From positions 1-64,000 of the forward strand of contig JAEYAR010000108.1 of NCBI GenBank assembly GCA_023404715.1: a stretch of DNA of 64,000 bases. The letters are read 5' to 3'. Source of the stretch: Bacillota bacterium (GTDB lineage: Bacteria; Bacillota; Clostridia; Christensenellales; Aristaeellaceae). A program made the position numbers and the translations under genes. The notes under the pieces were generated by a model, which was not told the origin of the DNA, made no database searches, and saw only the letters and a list, made by a program, of their open reading frames with translations. Shown piece by piece: positions 1-8,518 of this stretch. Each line of letters begins with the position of its first letter. The stretch's first letter is position 1.

Positions 1-1
1 G

Positions 2-688
2 GTCTTCATCGATCCGGAGGCTACATTCTGGCGCTATGAGGCGCCCGCGGACGAGGATGTCGGCCTGCTGAGCATTCGGAGCGCGCTGGCAAAGCCGGGC
101 GAACGCGCCCCGTTTCGGGAGACGCTCGAGCGCCTGCCTACGACGTTTCGGGAAAAAGGCTGGGGCGTAGAGCAGCTGGAGATTCTGCTTAGCGCACTGC
201 TCCACGCGCTATGGCGGGAGGGCCGACCGCTTATGCAGATGGATGCCGCATGCGGCGGCATCAATTCATGGATGGACCGATACCCAAACATGGAGCGTTT
301 GTGCGCCAGCGCGGTATCTTTAGCGGAACAGGGGGCGCCGGAACGGGGTACGACGTCGGGCGCGTCGGATCAACAGATCGCCCGGCTGATTGAGACCGTG
401 GAGCGCTCTTTCACGGAGAACCTCTCGCTCGGCGAGCTGAGCCGCCGCCATCATCTGAACCCTACGTATATTTGCGAGCTGTTCAAACGCGCTACCGGCG
501 AGACGATCACGGCCTATGTGACGCGGCGGCGGATGGAGGAGGCGGCCCGGCTGATCGCAGGCGGCGAAAGATTGGGCGATATCGCGCAGCGGGTCGGATA
601 CGGAGACTATTTTTACTTTTCAAGGTTGTTCAAACGGTATTATGGCGTACCGCCCTCTAGATACCTGGAAAGAGGTCAGGCTGAATAA
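2..688 (+). CDS. AraC-type response regulator, C-terminal part (truncated by window edge)
   Basis: The reading frame is open from the first bases of the window, so the N-terminus, probably a receiver domain, lies outside. The last 100 residues form a double helix-turn-helix of the AraC/XylS type, with the usual ending VGYGDYFYFSRLFKRYYG followed by PSRYL. This arrangement is typical of YesN-like regulators that work with YesM-like kinases next to sugar importers. It sits 130 bp upstream of an importer operon that carries its own YesM/YesN pair, so whether it controls that operon or an upstream one cannot be told. An intrinsic terminator overlaps the stop codon. The HTH assignment is clear; the receiver domain is inferred. 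Confidence 0.85.
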   Translation, partial: VFIDPEATFWRYEAPADEDVGLLSIRSALAKPGERAPFRETLERLPTTFREKGWGVEQLEILLSALLHALWREGRPLMQMDAACGGINSWMDRYPNMERLCASAVSLAEQGAPERGTTSGASDQQIARLIETVERSFTENLSLGELSRRHHLNPTYICELFKRATGETITAYVTRRRMEEAARLIAGGERLGDIAQRVGYGDYFYFSRLFKRYYGVPPSRYLERGQAE

Positions 689-702
689 GGCCTGACTTTT
701 TT
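675..702 (+). terminator. intrinsic terminator overlapping the AraC stop codon
   Basis: A 7-bp stem GTCAGGC/GCCTGAC is followed by six Ts. The 5' arm lies in the last codons of the AraC-type gene, so the hairpin overlaps its end. It isolates this gene from the importer operon that starts at 819. Confidence 0.85.
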
Positions 703-780
703 GTGGAAGGACGCCATTTTATTTCAAAAAATTGCCCGAAAATCCGAAGATGCTTCATGTGATTTGTCGATCCAAGGCGC

Positions 781-786
781 TATAAT
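781..786 (+). promoter_or_regulatory. consensus -10 box of the importer operon
   Basis: A perfect TATAAT lies 32 bp before the start codon of the first permease, in the only intergenic gap ahead of this operon. No good -35 hexamer is found at 16-18 bp, which suggests an activator-dependent promoter, consistent with AraC-type regulators on both sides. The -10 is seen; the regulation is inferred. Confidence 0.55.
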
Positions 787-818
787 GATCTCATGATACA
801 GGAAAGGCCGGTGATACG

Positions 819-1760
819 ATGACAGCGGGCGTTCAGAGAAGAAAGACGGGGCGCATGGCGCGCAAGCTGCATGAGATGCTTGCCTACAGGCAGTTTTACG
901 TGCTGATCCTGCCGATGCTGATCGTCATGTTCTTATTTCGCATTCTGCCCATTTGGGGGCTGCTGATGGCCTTCCAGGATTATAATCCGTTCGCGGGTTT
1001 TTGGGGTAGCGAATGGGTGGGCTTGCGCAACTTTACGCAGCTGTTTCAAAACCCAAAGTTCATGCTGATGATGCGAAACACGATTTTCATCAACGTGCTC
1101 AAGCTCATCTTCTTTTTTCCTGCGCCCATCCTGCTGGCGGTCATGCTCAACGAAATGCGCTCGGAGCGCCTAAAGCGCCTGCACCAATCCATCGTCTACA
1201 TGCCGCATTTTCTTTCCTGGGTCGTCATCTCCTCGCTTACATTTTTCCTGCTTTCGCAGGATATCGGCGTCGTCAACAAGATACGCGTGTCGTTGGGCAA
1301 GAGCAGCGTATCGTATCTGAGCAATCCCGATCTATTCTGGAGCATCCTGATCGGTCAAAATCTCTGGAAGGATACGGGCTGGGGGACCATTCTGTTCCTC
1401 GCCGCCATGTCGGGCATCGACCCGACGCTCTACGAGGCGGCCGTCATGGACGGCGCGGGCCGGTTCAAGCAGATCTGGCACATCACGCTTCCGTGTATCC
1501 GCGCGACCATCGTGACGATGCTGATTCTGCGCCTGGGCCAGCTGTTCAGCGTCGGCTTTGAACAGATTCTGCTGATGCGCAACCCGCTCGTGCTGGACGT
1601 ATCGGAGGTGCTCGACACGTTCATCTACACCCAGGGCATCCGCAACGGAAAGACGAGCCTCGGCGTCGCTGCCGGGCTGTTTAAGAGCCTGATCAACATC
1701 GTCATGGTCGTGACGGCCAATAAGATCGTGAAAAAATGCGGCGAGGATGGCATCTACTGA
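819..1760 (+). CDS. CUT1 ABC transporter permease, LplB/UgpA type
   Basis: A 313-residue inner-membrane permease with about six membrane segments and the signature start of the LplB family (ILPIWGLLMAFQDYNPF). The EAA loop that docks the ATPase is visible as YEAAVMDGAGRFKQIWHITLP. It pairs with the next permease and the binding protein at 2734. No ATPase gene is present, as is usual for this family, where a shared MsmX-like ATPase drives several importers. The substrate is not evident, but the downstream glycyl radical enzyme suggests a polyol, sugar acid or small oligosaccharide. RBS AGGAAAGG precedes the ATG. Confidence 0.9.
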   Translation: MTAGVQRRKTGRMARKLHEMLAYRQFYVLILPMLIVMFLFRILPIWGLLMAFQDYNPFAGFWGSEWVGLRNFTQLFQNPKFMLMMRNTIFINVLKLIFFFPAPILLAVMLNEMRSERLKRLHQSIVYMPHFLSWVVISSLTFFLLSQDIGVVNKIRVSLGKSSVSYLSNPDLFWSILIGQNLWKDTGWGTILFLAAMSGIDPTLYEAAVMDGAGRFKQIWHITLPCIRATIVTMLILRLGQLFSVGFEQILLMRNPLVLDVSEVLDTFIYTQGIRNGKTSLGVAAGLFKSLINIVMVVTANKIVKKCGEDGIY

Positions 1761-1793
1761 GCGTATGCCGCCCGCGGAGGGAGGAAGCCTGAC

Positions 1794-2672
1794 ATGAGCT
1801 TTTCGATCAGCAAGAAAAAATCTGCATTCGACTACGTCAACGGAACGCTGCTCGCGCTCGTTTCCCTGCTGTGCATCGTGCCCTTCCTGTACATCCTGAG
1901 CGTTTCGCTCACCGATATGGAAGCGTATATCCCCTTCACATTCAAGCTCTGGCCGGAGAAGTTTTCGCTGGGCGCTTATCGCTATATCCTCGGCACCAGC
2001 ACGTTTTCAGACGCGATCGCGTCTACGGCCTATGTGACGGTGGTGGGGACGATCGTTTCGCTGGCGGTCACATTCCCGGCAGCCTATACGCTAACCCGCC
2101 GGTCTATGCCGATGTACAGGCTTTTTTCCGGCCTGGTGGTCTTCCTGCTGGTGTTCAGCGCAGGCATGATCCCGACCTATATCGTGGTGCGCAACCTGAA
2201 GCTGACCAACACTTTTTGGGCGCTGATCCTGCCGGTAGCCACGGACTCCTGGAGCCTGATCGTGGTCAAGAGCTTTATGGACTCGCTGCCCAAGGAACTG
2301 GAGGAGGCGGCGAAGATCGACGGATGCTCCGATTACGGCGTCTTTTTCCGGATCATCGTCCCGCTGTCGATGGCCTCCGTCGCCGCTTTCACGCTTTTTT
2401 TCGCGGTGGCGCGCTGGAACACGTATTTCGACGCCCTGATCTACATCTCGGATACGAAGAAGCGCACGCTGCAGGTATTGGTCAAGACGATGGTCATGGA
2501 CGACAACACCAACGCGGCGGCCGCGCCCTCCGGCTGGTCGGACGCGCTGATCCCTTCGGAGGTGCTGCGCTCCGCGACGATCATGGTGGCGGTGCTGCCT
2601 ATTCTGGTCGTCTATCCTTTCCTGCAAAAATACTTTGTCAAGGGCGTGATGCTGGGGTCTGTAAAAGGATGA
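1794..2672 (+). CDS. CUT1 ABC transporter permease, LplC/YtcP type
   Basis: A 292-residue permease, the MalG-like partner of the protein encoded just upstream (33-bp gap, strong RBS GGAGGGAGG). About six membrane helices, an EAA loop reading EEAAKIDGCSDYGVFFRIIVP, and the conserved C-terminal end QKYFVKGVMLGSVKG of the YtcP/LplC family. It forms the heterodimeric channel of the importer encoded at 819-4224. Confidence 0.92.
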   Translation: MSFSISKKKSAFDYVNGTLLALVSLLCIVPFLYILSVSLTDMEAYIPFTFKLWPEKFSLGAYRYILGTSTFSDAIASTAYVTVVGTIVSLAVTFPAAYTLTRRSMPMYRLFSGLVVFLLVFSAGMIPTYIVVRNLKLTNTFWALILPVATDSWSLIVVKSFMDSLPKELEEAAKIDGCSDYGVFFRIIVPLSMASVAAFTLFFAVARWNTYFDALIYISDTKKRTLQVLVKTMVMDDNTNAAAAPSGWSDALIPSEVLRSATIMVAVLPILVVYPFLQKYFVKGVMLGSVKG

Positions 2673-2733
2673 AGGCGAGAGCAGAAACCCGATTCCAACC
2701 GGAATTGGACATAAAAACAAGGGGGAAAGACAC

Positions 2734-4224
2734 ATGAAAAAACACGCGCTAGGACTACTGATGGTGCTACTGCTGACCGCGCTGACGGTGCTTGGGCCGG
2801 CCGCCGCCGTCGCGGACGAGGGCCTGGAGATCCAGCTCATGGCGGCGCTGTACAGCCCGGTCGACATGGAGAACGCGTTCTGGACCACGCTGCAAGAGAA
2901 ACTGGACACCAAGCTCAACATCGAGTGGGTGCCCTCCACCGAATACGAGACCAAGATGGAGCTGCTGCTCGCCTCCGGCGATATTCCGGAGATGATGTCC
3001 GTCGAGGGCGCGACGAACCTGAACCTGCTGCGCGCGATCAACGAGGGCTATTTCTGGGACGTACGCGAGTACGTGGGCGATTTCAGCCGGTATCCCAATA
3101 TGGCGGCGAACATTCCGGAGATGGCGTGGAAGTATCTGTCCAATAACGGCGGTTACTACCGCATTCCGCGCCCGCGCGCCTATATCAACGTCTGCCCGCT
3201 GGTGCGGGAGGATTGGTTCGCCAAGGCCGGCTATACGGACCTCTCCAAGATGACGCTGGACGATTTGACGAATGCGCTGGAGACCATCTGTAAGGGCGAC
3301 TACGACGGCAACGGTGTGGACGACACGATCGGCATTCACTTCTTCGAGGAGATCGGCCAGGCGTTCGGCGTGCAGGACCTAAAGCTGGACGAGGCGGGCA
3401 AGCTATGGCCCTATCAGCTGACGGACGAATACGCGGATATGGTCGCCTGGTATGCGGATTTGTACGCGAAGGGATGCATGAGCCCTGAATTTGCGGTCAT
3501 CACGGACGGGCAATATGACGAGATGATGAAAACGGGCCGCCTGGCGCTCAAGCACAAGAACACATGGCACTGCTATACGCTCAGCGAAGAGGCCAAGAAG
3601 GTACAGCCGGAGGCCGCCGTCCGCCCGCTGACGGTCATCACGAACGGCGATTATGTCAACTGCCGCTTCGACCCGGGCTTCGTAGGCGCCGTGCTCATCA
3701 GCAAAAAGGTGCCGGAAGAGAAGATGCTGAAGATGCTCGCTTACATCGACAAGACGCTGGATAAGGATTTCGCCACTTATATCTCCTATGGCACCCAGGG
3801 CGTGCACCATGAAGTCGTAGACGGCGAGCGCGTGCTGACCGAGAAAGGCGCGCTGGAGGTCAACAACTCCGCAAACATCCCCTTTGCCATCTATTGCTCG
3901 GAATGGTTTAAGGTGGATTCGCCCGTCGCGCCCAAGGCGTTCAACGACATGATGCACGAGCGCGTGCAGATCATGTACGAATACGGCCGCGCAAACCCGT
4001 GGCAAATCCTCCGCTCGGACACCTGGTCCGCCGAGTGGCCGATGTATAACGAGGACTTTGTGGCCATGCGCACGAAGGCGATCTCGGGCCTGATCACGAT
4101 GGATGAATTCCGGGCCTATCAGCAGTCGCTGCGCGAGATGGATTTTGTAAAGCTGGCGGCCGATGAGTTCACAGCGTCGCGCGCTGAATTCTATCCGGAC
4201 GGCAACACCAAGCTGGGTAAATAA
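2734..4224 (+). CDS. extracellular solute-binding protein, LipO-like
   Basis: A 496-residue secreted binding protein of the large family 1 type that goes with LplB/YtcP permeases. The N-terminus is a signal peptide (KKH, then a hydrophobic stretch, then AVA before DEGLE) that looks suited to signal peptidase I; there is no lipobox cysteine. A Ca-binding-like loop DYDGNGVDD is present near residue 190, as is common in this family. RBS AAGGGGG lies 8 bp before the ATG. A strong GC-rich hairpin follows the stop codon. How the protein is kept at the cell surface without a lipid anchor is unclear. Confidence 0.9.
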   Translation: MKKHALGLLMVLLLTALTVLGPAAAVADEGLEIQLMAALYSPVDMENAFWTTLQEKLDTKLNIEWVPSTEYETKMELLLASGDIPEMMSVEGATNLNLLRAINEGYFWDVREYVGDFSRYPNMAANIPEMAWKYLSNNGGYYRIPRPRAYINVCPLVREDWFAKAGYTDLSKMTLDDLTNALETICKGDYDGNGVDDTIGIHFFEEIGQAFGVQDLKLDEAGKLWPYQLTDEYADMVAWYADLYAKGCMSPEFAVITDGQYDEMMKTGRLALKHKNTWHCYTLSEEAKKVQPEAAVRPLTVITNGDYVNCRFDPGFVGAVLISKKVPEEKMLKMLAYIDKTLDKDFATYISYGTQGVHHEVVDGERVLTEKGALEVNNSANIPFAIYCSEWFKVDSPVAPKAFNDMMHERVQIMYEYGRANPWQILRSDTWSAEWPMYNEDFVAMRTKAISGLITMDEFRAYQQSLREMDFVKLAADEFTASRAEFYPDGNTKLGK

Positions 4225-4235
4225 TCGCCATGGCC

Positions 4236-4271
4236 GCGCCCAGCCGCCTGCGCTCGCCGGCGGCTGGGCGC
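4236..4271 (+). other. T-less GC-rich hairpin after the binding-protein gene
   Basis: A perfect 13-bp inverted repeat (GCGCCCAGCCGCC and its complement) with a 10-nt loop lies between the binding-protein gene and the kinase gene. No run of Ts follows, so it is unlikely to be a simple terminator. Such stems typically protect the 3' end of binding-protein mRNA so that it outnumbers downstream messages. A similar element occurs at 53627-53654. Confidence 0.65.
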
Positions 4272-4296
4272 AAATGGGGCGGAAGGGATGGCGCTC

Positions 4297-6051
4297 GTGG
4301 CAAAGCTGGTTGAATGGATGAATCGGCTGCGGTTCAGGACGCTGATCAACTTCTTCACGGGCGGCATCATCGTAGGGACGCTTCTGCTACAGGTCTACTA
4401 CGTCGAAATCGTTCATGAGACGCTCAGAGAGAACGACGCGGGCATGGTGCGCGAGGCGTGCGTACAGGTGGCGGGAACCGCGGCGGACCTGGCGGCACAG
4501 TTGGACCGCGTCGGGCTGGAGTTGGCGTTCAACAAGATGGCCTTGGACGTCACCTCGTCCGAAAACGCCTGGGAATGGCTGGTTCATTCCAAACAGATCT
4601 ATACGGCGATCCACGCGATACGCCTCAGCAGCGATATCATCGACAACGTGTTTTTTACGGATCTAGATAGGCTGGTGCTCGGCTACGGATCCGAGCGCGA
4701 GTTTGGCGCGATTACGCGCATGCATGCGCTCATTCAAAGCGGCGCGCTGGCCGTAGACCGTCCGCAGCACGTGCGCATCGGCGACGAGCGTTATTATCTT
4801 TGCAGCTCGATGCGAAACGAGACGACGGACAGGCAGTTTTATGTTTTGATTCACTACAATCTCGACTCGATCCAAAGCAAGATGGCCGTCGTTCAGCGGG
4901 AGGAGGCGATGGATTTCGTCCTGATCGGCGGGCAAGGCGAATGGCTCTGCGGCAACGGAGAGCAGGCGCAGCGCCTCTACGAACAGTATAGCCGTGGCGC
5001 GCGCCTGGAGGATATCTGCCCGGACGGGGTAGCGATCGAGCAGCGGATCGATGGCACGGACTGGCGGCTGATCGCAGCGACCGCGCAGCGCCGCTCAGAG
5101 GCGGATTATTGGACGCTCAAGACATTTGCGCTGCTGACGACCGCCACACTCGTGGTACTGACGGCGGCGGCGAGCTATGCGATGAAGCGAAGCATCGCCA
5201 TGCCCGTGCAGTCTATGATCTCCTATATGCAGGGAATCGTGGAGAGCAGGCGCTATCAGCCGCTCAAGGTGATCTGGCACAACGAGCTGGGGGAGCTGGC
5301 CGACACGATGAACGTCATGCTCCGCCACCTGGAGGAGAGCAACCGCAAGACGGCGGAGACCAAGCAAATGCTCTACCTGGCGGAGCTGGATAAAAAGCAG
5401 CTCAAGATCAACGCGCTCTACAGCCAGATCAACCCGCATTTCCTATACAATACGCTCGATTGCATTCGCTCCATCGCCCTGGTTAACGGCCAGCAGGAGA
5501 TCGCCGACATGACGGAATCCATGGCGCGCATCTTCCGCTACAGCATCAAAAGCGCGGACAAAGTGACCGTAGGCGCTGAAATACGGTGCATTCAGGAGTA
5601 CCTGCGCATCATCCAAATCCGCCATATGTACAGCTATCGGATCGAGATCGACGTGGAGCCGCAGACGCAGTACCTGATGATCCCCAAGCTGATCCTGCAG
5701 CCCATCGTGGAAAACGCGGTCTTTCACGGGCTGGAGCAGATGCGCAGCGGCGGTGCGCTCGCCATACGCGGCTGGACGGAGGGCGAGCGGCTGATGCTGG
5801 AGGTAGAGGACAACGGAAAGGGCATGCCGGGGGAGCAGATGGACGAACTGCAAAAGCGCTTGCAGGACGAGACGCTGACGGTGGGGACGCTTTTTGAGGG
5901 CAGGCGCAGCATTGGGCTGATCAACATCAACGCGCGCATTCGAATGGCTTATGGAAGCCGATACGGCGTGCAAATCATGCCAAAGGTGGGCGCGGGCACC
6001 TGCGTGCGCCTTTGCCTGCGCAAGGAAATGCCGCCGGATGAGCATGGGTAA
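4297..6051 (+). CDS. sensor histidine kinase, YesM type
   Basis: A membrane kinase of about 584 residues. It has a first membrane helix near residue 20, an extracytoplasmic sensor region, a second helix near residues 275-295, a HAMP-like linker, then the His_kinase motif NPHFLYNTLDCIR with the phospho-accepting His at about 381, and an ATPase domain with NAVFHGLEQ and DNGKGM. It should sense a sugar or the loaded binding protein and phosphorylate the adjacent regulator. The GTG at 4297 is preferred because GGAAGGG ends 9 bp before it; the in-frame ATG at 4288 directly abuts this RBS. It is 18 bp upstream of its partner regulator. Confidence 0.9.
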   Translation: MAKLVEWMNRLRFRTLINFFTGGIIVGTLLLQVYYVEIVHETLRENDAGMVREACVQVAGTAADLAAQLDRVGLELAFNKMALDVTSSENAWEWLVHSKQIYTAIHAIRLSSDIIDNVFFTDLDRLVLGYGSEREFGAITRMHALIQSGALAVDRPQHVRIGDERYYLCSSMRNETTDRQFYVLIHYNLDSIQSKMAVVQREEAMDFVLIGGQGEWLCGNGEQAQRLYEQYSRGARLEDICPDGVAIEQRIDGTDWRLIAATAQRRSEADYWTLKTFALLTTATLVVLTAAASYAMKRSIAMPVQSMISYMQGIVESRRYQPLKVIWHNELGELADTMNVMLRHLEESNRKTAETKQMLYLAELDKKQLKINALYSQINPHFLYNTLDCIRSIALVNGQQEIADMTESMARIFRYSIKSADKVTVGAEIRCIQEYLRIIQIRHMYSYRIEIDVEPQTQYLMIPKLILQPIVENAVFHGLEQMRSGGALAIRGWTEGERLMLEVEDNGKGMPGEQMDELQKRLQDETLTVGTLFEGRRSIGLININARIRMAYGSRYGVQIMPKVGAGTCVRLCLRKEMPPDEHG

Positions 6052-6068
6052 AGAGGGAGGCGGCGAAG

Positions 6069-7535
6069 ATGTTTTATCCAAGCGGGTTTTATGATGGGCA
6101 GGCGCCAGAGGCCGGGCCTGAGCTGCCGTATCCCTTTGAGCTGCGCGTCGCAATCATCGACGACGAGCCCTGGCTCGCGGAGGGAATCCGCCGGCTGGTT
6201 CCATGGAAGGAACTGGGCGTCGTGCTCGCCGGCACCTACCTCGCGGCGCGCCATGCGTTAGAGGAATTGAAGGCAAAGCCTGTGGACCTGGCGCTGATTG
6301 ACCTGCGCATGCCGGAGATGAGCGGGCTGGAGTGGATCGAGGCCTATCGGGCGGAAAATGAAAAATGCGACTACATCATCATCAGCGCCCACGATTCTTT
6401 CGCGGACGCACAGAGCGCGCTACGCATGGGCATCTTCCAATACCTGCTCAAGCCCGTGGGAAAGGATGAACTGATAAAGGCGCTGCTACAGGTAAGGGAC
6501 AAGCGGCTCAAGGCGCGCATCGAAGAGGACATGACCGATTACGAACGGCTAGCGTCTGTAGGCATGAAGGAGCCGCCGCAGCAGGGGCGCTGTATGGTGG
6601 TGCTTACGGGGCCTTTGAAGCGCCCGGGACAGCTGCGCCAGGCGCTGCAGCCCTTCGCTCCCCGCGTCTTCTTCGCATCCGGGGACCGACAGTGGATTTT
6701 CTTGCAGGGCGACGGGCAGATGGAACCTGCCGTGCTGGCGGCCGTGCGCAACGCAATCGAGGCGGGCGCGCGGATCGGCGCCAGCCGCGCGGCGCAGGCG
6801 AATCAGCCGCTATCAGAGGCGATCGATCAGGCGTTGGCGCAGTTTGCATGGGATTTTGTCAGCCCAGACGCCCGCTATCCGTTTGATGAGACGCCAGAGA
6901 AGGAGCGTATCGCCGGGGAGGCGGTCCGCTCGGCGCTGGAGGCCGTGCTGGAGGGGGATGCGCAGGCGCTGTCCGCACGGATGGAGGCAATACCTGATCT
7001 GTTTGCCCGAGAAGGCCTGGGGCCGCGACATACCCTTTCGTTTTGGAACGGGTTGGTCGGCGGCGTTCGCGCCCATTCGTGGGTTACGGATCAGGCTTTG
7101 GATATAAGGCGGCTGAGCATGACGGACATGCTCTCCCTGTTTGACGGTTTTGCACAGGCCTGCGCCTATTTGCGCGAAGAGCTTTGCGCCCATATCGGCG
7201 CGCGCTTTGCGCACGCACATGGCGACGTGAACGAGAGCTTCGCGCAACTGCTCGAGTTCGTAAACGAGCACTACATGGAAAAGCTGAGCCTGGGCGCTCT
7301 GGCCGCCCGATTTTACTTGAACGAGAGCTATGCCTGCAAGCTGTTTCACACGGCGACGGGGTATACCTTTATGGAATACCTGGTCAAGCTGCGGCTGGAA
7401 CAGGCGATGCGGCGCATCCTGGCCGGTGAGAAGGATTTGACGCAGCTGAGCGCTGAGGTAGGATACAACAACTATTACTATTTCGTGCGCTCGTTTAACG
7501 AACGCTTCGGGATAGCGCCGGGCAAGCTGATTTGA
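6069..7535 (+). CDS. response regulator, receiver plus AraC-type DNA-binding domain (YesN type)
   Basis: A 488-residue regulator. The N-terminal receiver domain shows the acidic pocket IIDDEP and the phosphorylation site Asp78 in LIDLRMPEMSG, plus the conserved Lys in LLKPVGKDEL. A poorly conserved middle region is followed by a C-terminal AraC-type double HTH (residues about 390-485) ending in GYNNYYYFVRSFNERFGIAPG. It pairs with the upstream kinase and probably activates the importer and the glycyl radical genes. The N-terminus has about 25 extra residues before the receiver; the ATG at 6069 is kept because AGGGAGG lies 8 bp before it. Confidence 0.9.
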   Translation: MFYPSGFYDGQAPEAGPELPYPFELRVAIIDDEPWLAEGIRRLVPWKELGVVLAGTYLAARHALEELKAKPVDLALIDLRMPEMSGLEWIEAYRAENEKCDYIIISAHDSFADAQSALRMGIFQYLLKPVGKDELIKALLQVRDKRLKARIEEDMTDYERLASVGMKEPPQQGRCMVVLTGPLKRPGQLRQALQPFAPRVFFASGDRQWIFLQGDGQMEPAVLAAVRNAIEAGARIGASRAAQANQPLSEAIDQALAQFAWDFVSPDARYPFDETPEKERIAGEAVRSALEAVLEGDAQALSARMEAIPDLFAREGLGPRHTLSFWNGLVGGVRAHSWVTDQALDIRRLSMTDMLSLFDGFAQACAYLREELCAHIGARFAHAHGDVNESFAQLLEFVNEHYMEKLSLGALAARFYLNESYACKLFHTATGYTFMEYLVKLRLEQAMRRILAGEKDLTQLSAEVGYNNYYYFVRSFNERFGIAPGKLI

Positions 7536-7572
7536 CGGCGCACGGTGCGCCACACAGAGGAAGGTGATGAGG

Positions 7573-8493
7573 ATGGAACCCCTAAAGCCGGGAGGAGCGT
7601 GGGTGACGGATATCGACCGCTTCGCGATGCACGACGGGCCGGGAATCCGCATGACGGTCTTTGTAAAAGGCTGCCCGCTGCGGTGCAGCTGGTGCCATTC
7701 ACCGGAGACACAGCGGATGGGGCCGGAGCTTCTGTATCAGCGCGCGCGGTGCCGGTCGTGCCTTACCTGCGTGCAGGCCTGTAGGGCCGGGGCGATCGCC
7801 CCGGCGGGCGCGGACGGCGGCATACAAGTCGACCGCGCGCTATGCCGAGGGTGTTTTCGCTGCACGCGCGCCTGCATCTTTCGTGCGTTGCGCGCGGCCG
7901 GGCGGCAGGTGCTGGCGGACGAGGTGCTGGAGCTGGCCCGGCGCGACGCGGAGTTCTACCGGCAGTCCGGCGGCGGGGTTACGATCAGCGGAGGAGAACC
8001 CCTCTTGTATCCGGATTTTTGCCGGAGCATCTTTCAGGGCCTGCGCGAGCTGGGCATCCATACGGCGATAGAGACCTGCGGGCAAGGGGACGGCGATGCG
8101 CTCGAACGCATGGCGCGGGAGATCGATTTGATTTATTTCGACGTCAAGGTGCTGGATCCGCAGAAACACAGACGGCTGACGGGCGTGGCCAACGAGCAGA
8201 TCCTCGCCAACCTCGCGCGGCTTTGCGCACAGGAGGACCTGCGGGGGCGCGTCGTCGTGCGTACGCCCTGTATTCCGGGCGTGAACGACAGCCCGGAGGA
8301 AATCGACCGCATCGCGGCCTACGCTGAGGGCCTGGGGCTTGGGCGCATGCAGATCATGCCCTACAACGCCATGGCCGGCGCAAAGTACGAGTGGATCGGC
8401 CGCGCGTTTGCCTTGGGCGCCGCGGCGCCAAGGGATAAGGCCTATTATGAAAAGCTTCGCGAACGCGTCGCGTCGCATCATTTGCAGCAATGA
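7573..8493 (+). CDS. glycyl radical enzyme activating protein (radical SAM)
   Basis: A 306-residue activase that uses S-adenosylmethionine and a 4Fe-4S cluster to put the glycyl radical on its partner enzyme, encoded 25 bp downstream. The radical SAM cysteines are C34, C38 and C41 (KGCPLRCSWCHSPE), followed by the GGEP motif in SGGEPLLYPDF. Between them is a ferredoxin-like insert with two further cysteine sets, C60-C63-C66-C70 and C91-C94-C97-C101, typical of activases of glycyl radical dehydratases and lyases rather than of pyruvate formate-lyase. The start chosen is ATG 7573 because AGAGGAAGG ends 8 bp upstream; GTG 7564 and ATG 7567 are too close to the RBS. Confidence 0.93.
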   Translation: MEPLKPGGAWVTDIDRFAMHDGPGIRMTVFVKGCPLRCSWCHSPETQRMGPELLYQRARCRSCLTCVQACRAGAIAPAGADGGIQVDRALCRGCFRCTRACIFRALRAAGRQVLADEVLELARRDAEFYRQSGGGVTISGGEPLLYPDFCRSIFQGLRELGIHTAIETCGQGDGDALERMAREIDLIYFDVKVLDPQKHRRLTGVANEQILANLARLCAQEDLRGRVVVRTPCIPGVNDSPEEIDRIAAYAEGLGLGRMQIMPYNAMAGAKYEWIGRAFALGAAAPRDKAYYEKLRERVASHHLQQ

Positions 8494-8518
8494 ACCCGGA
8501 GAATAGGGAGGCATCAGA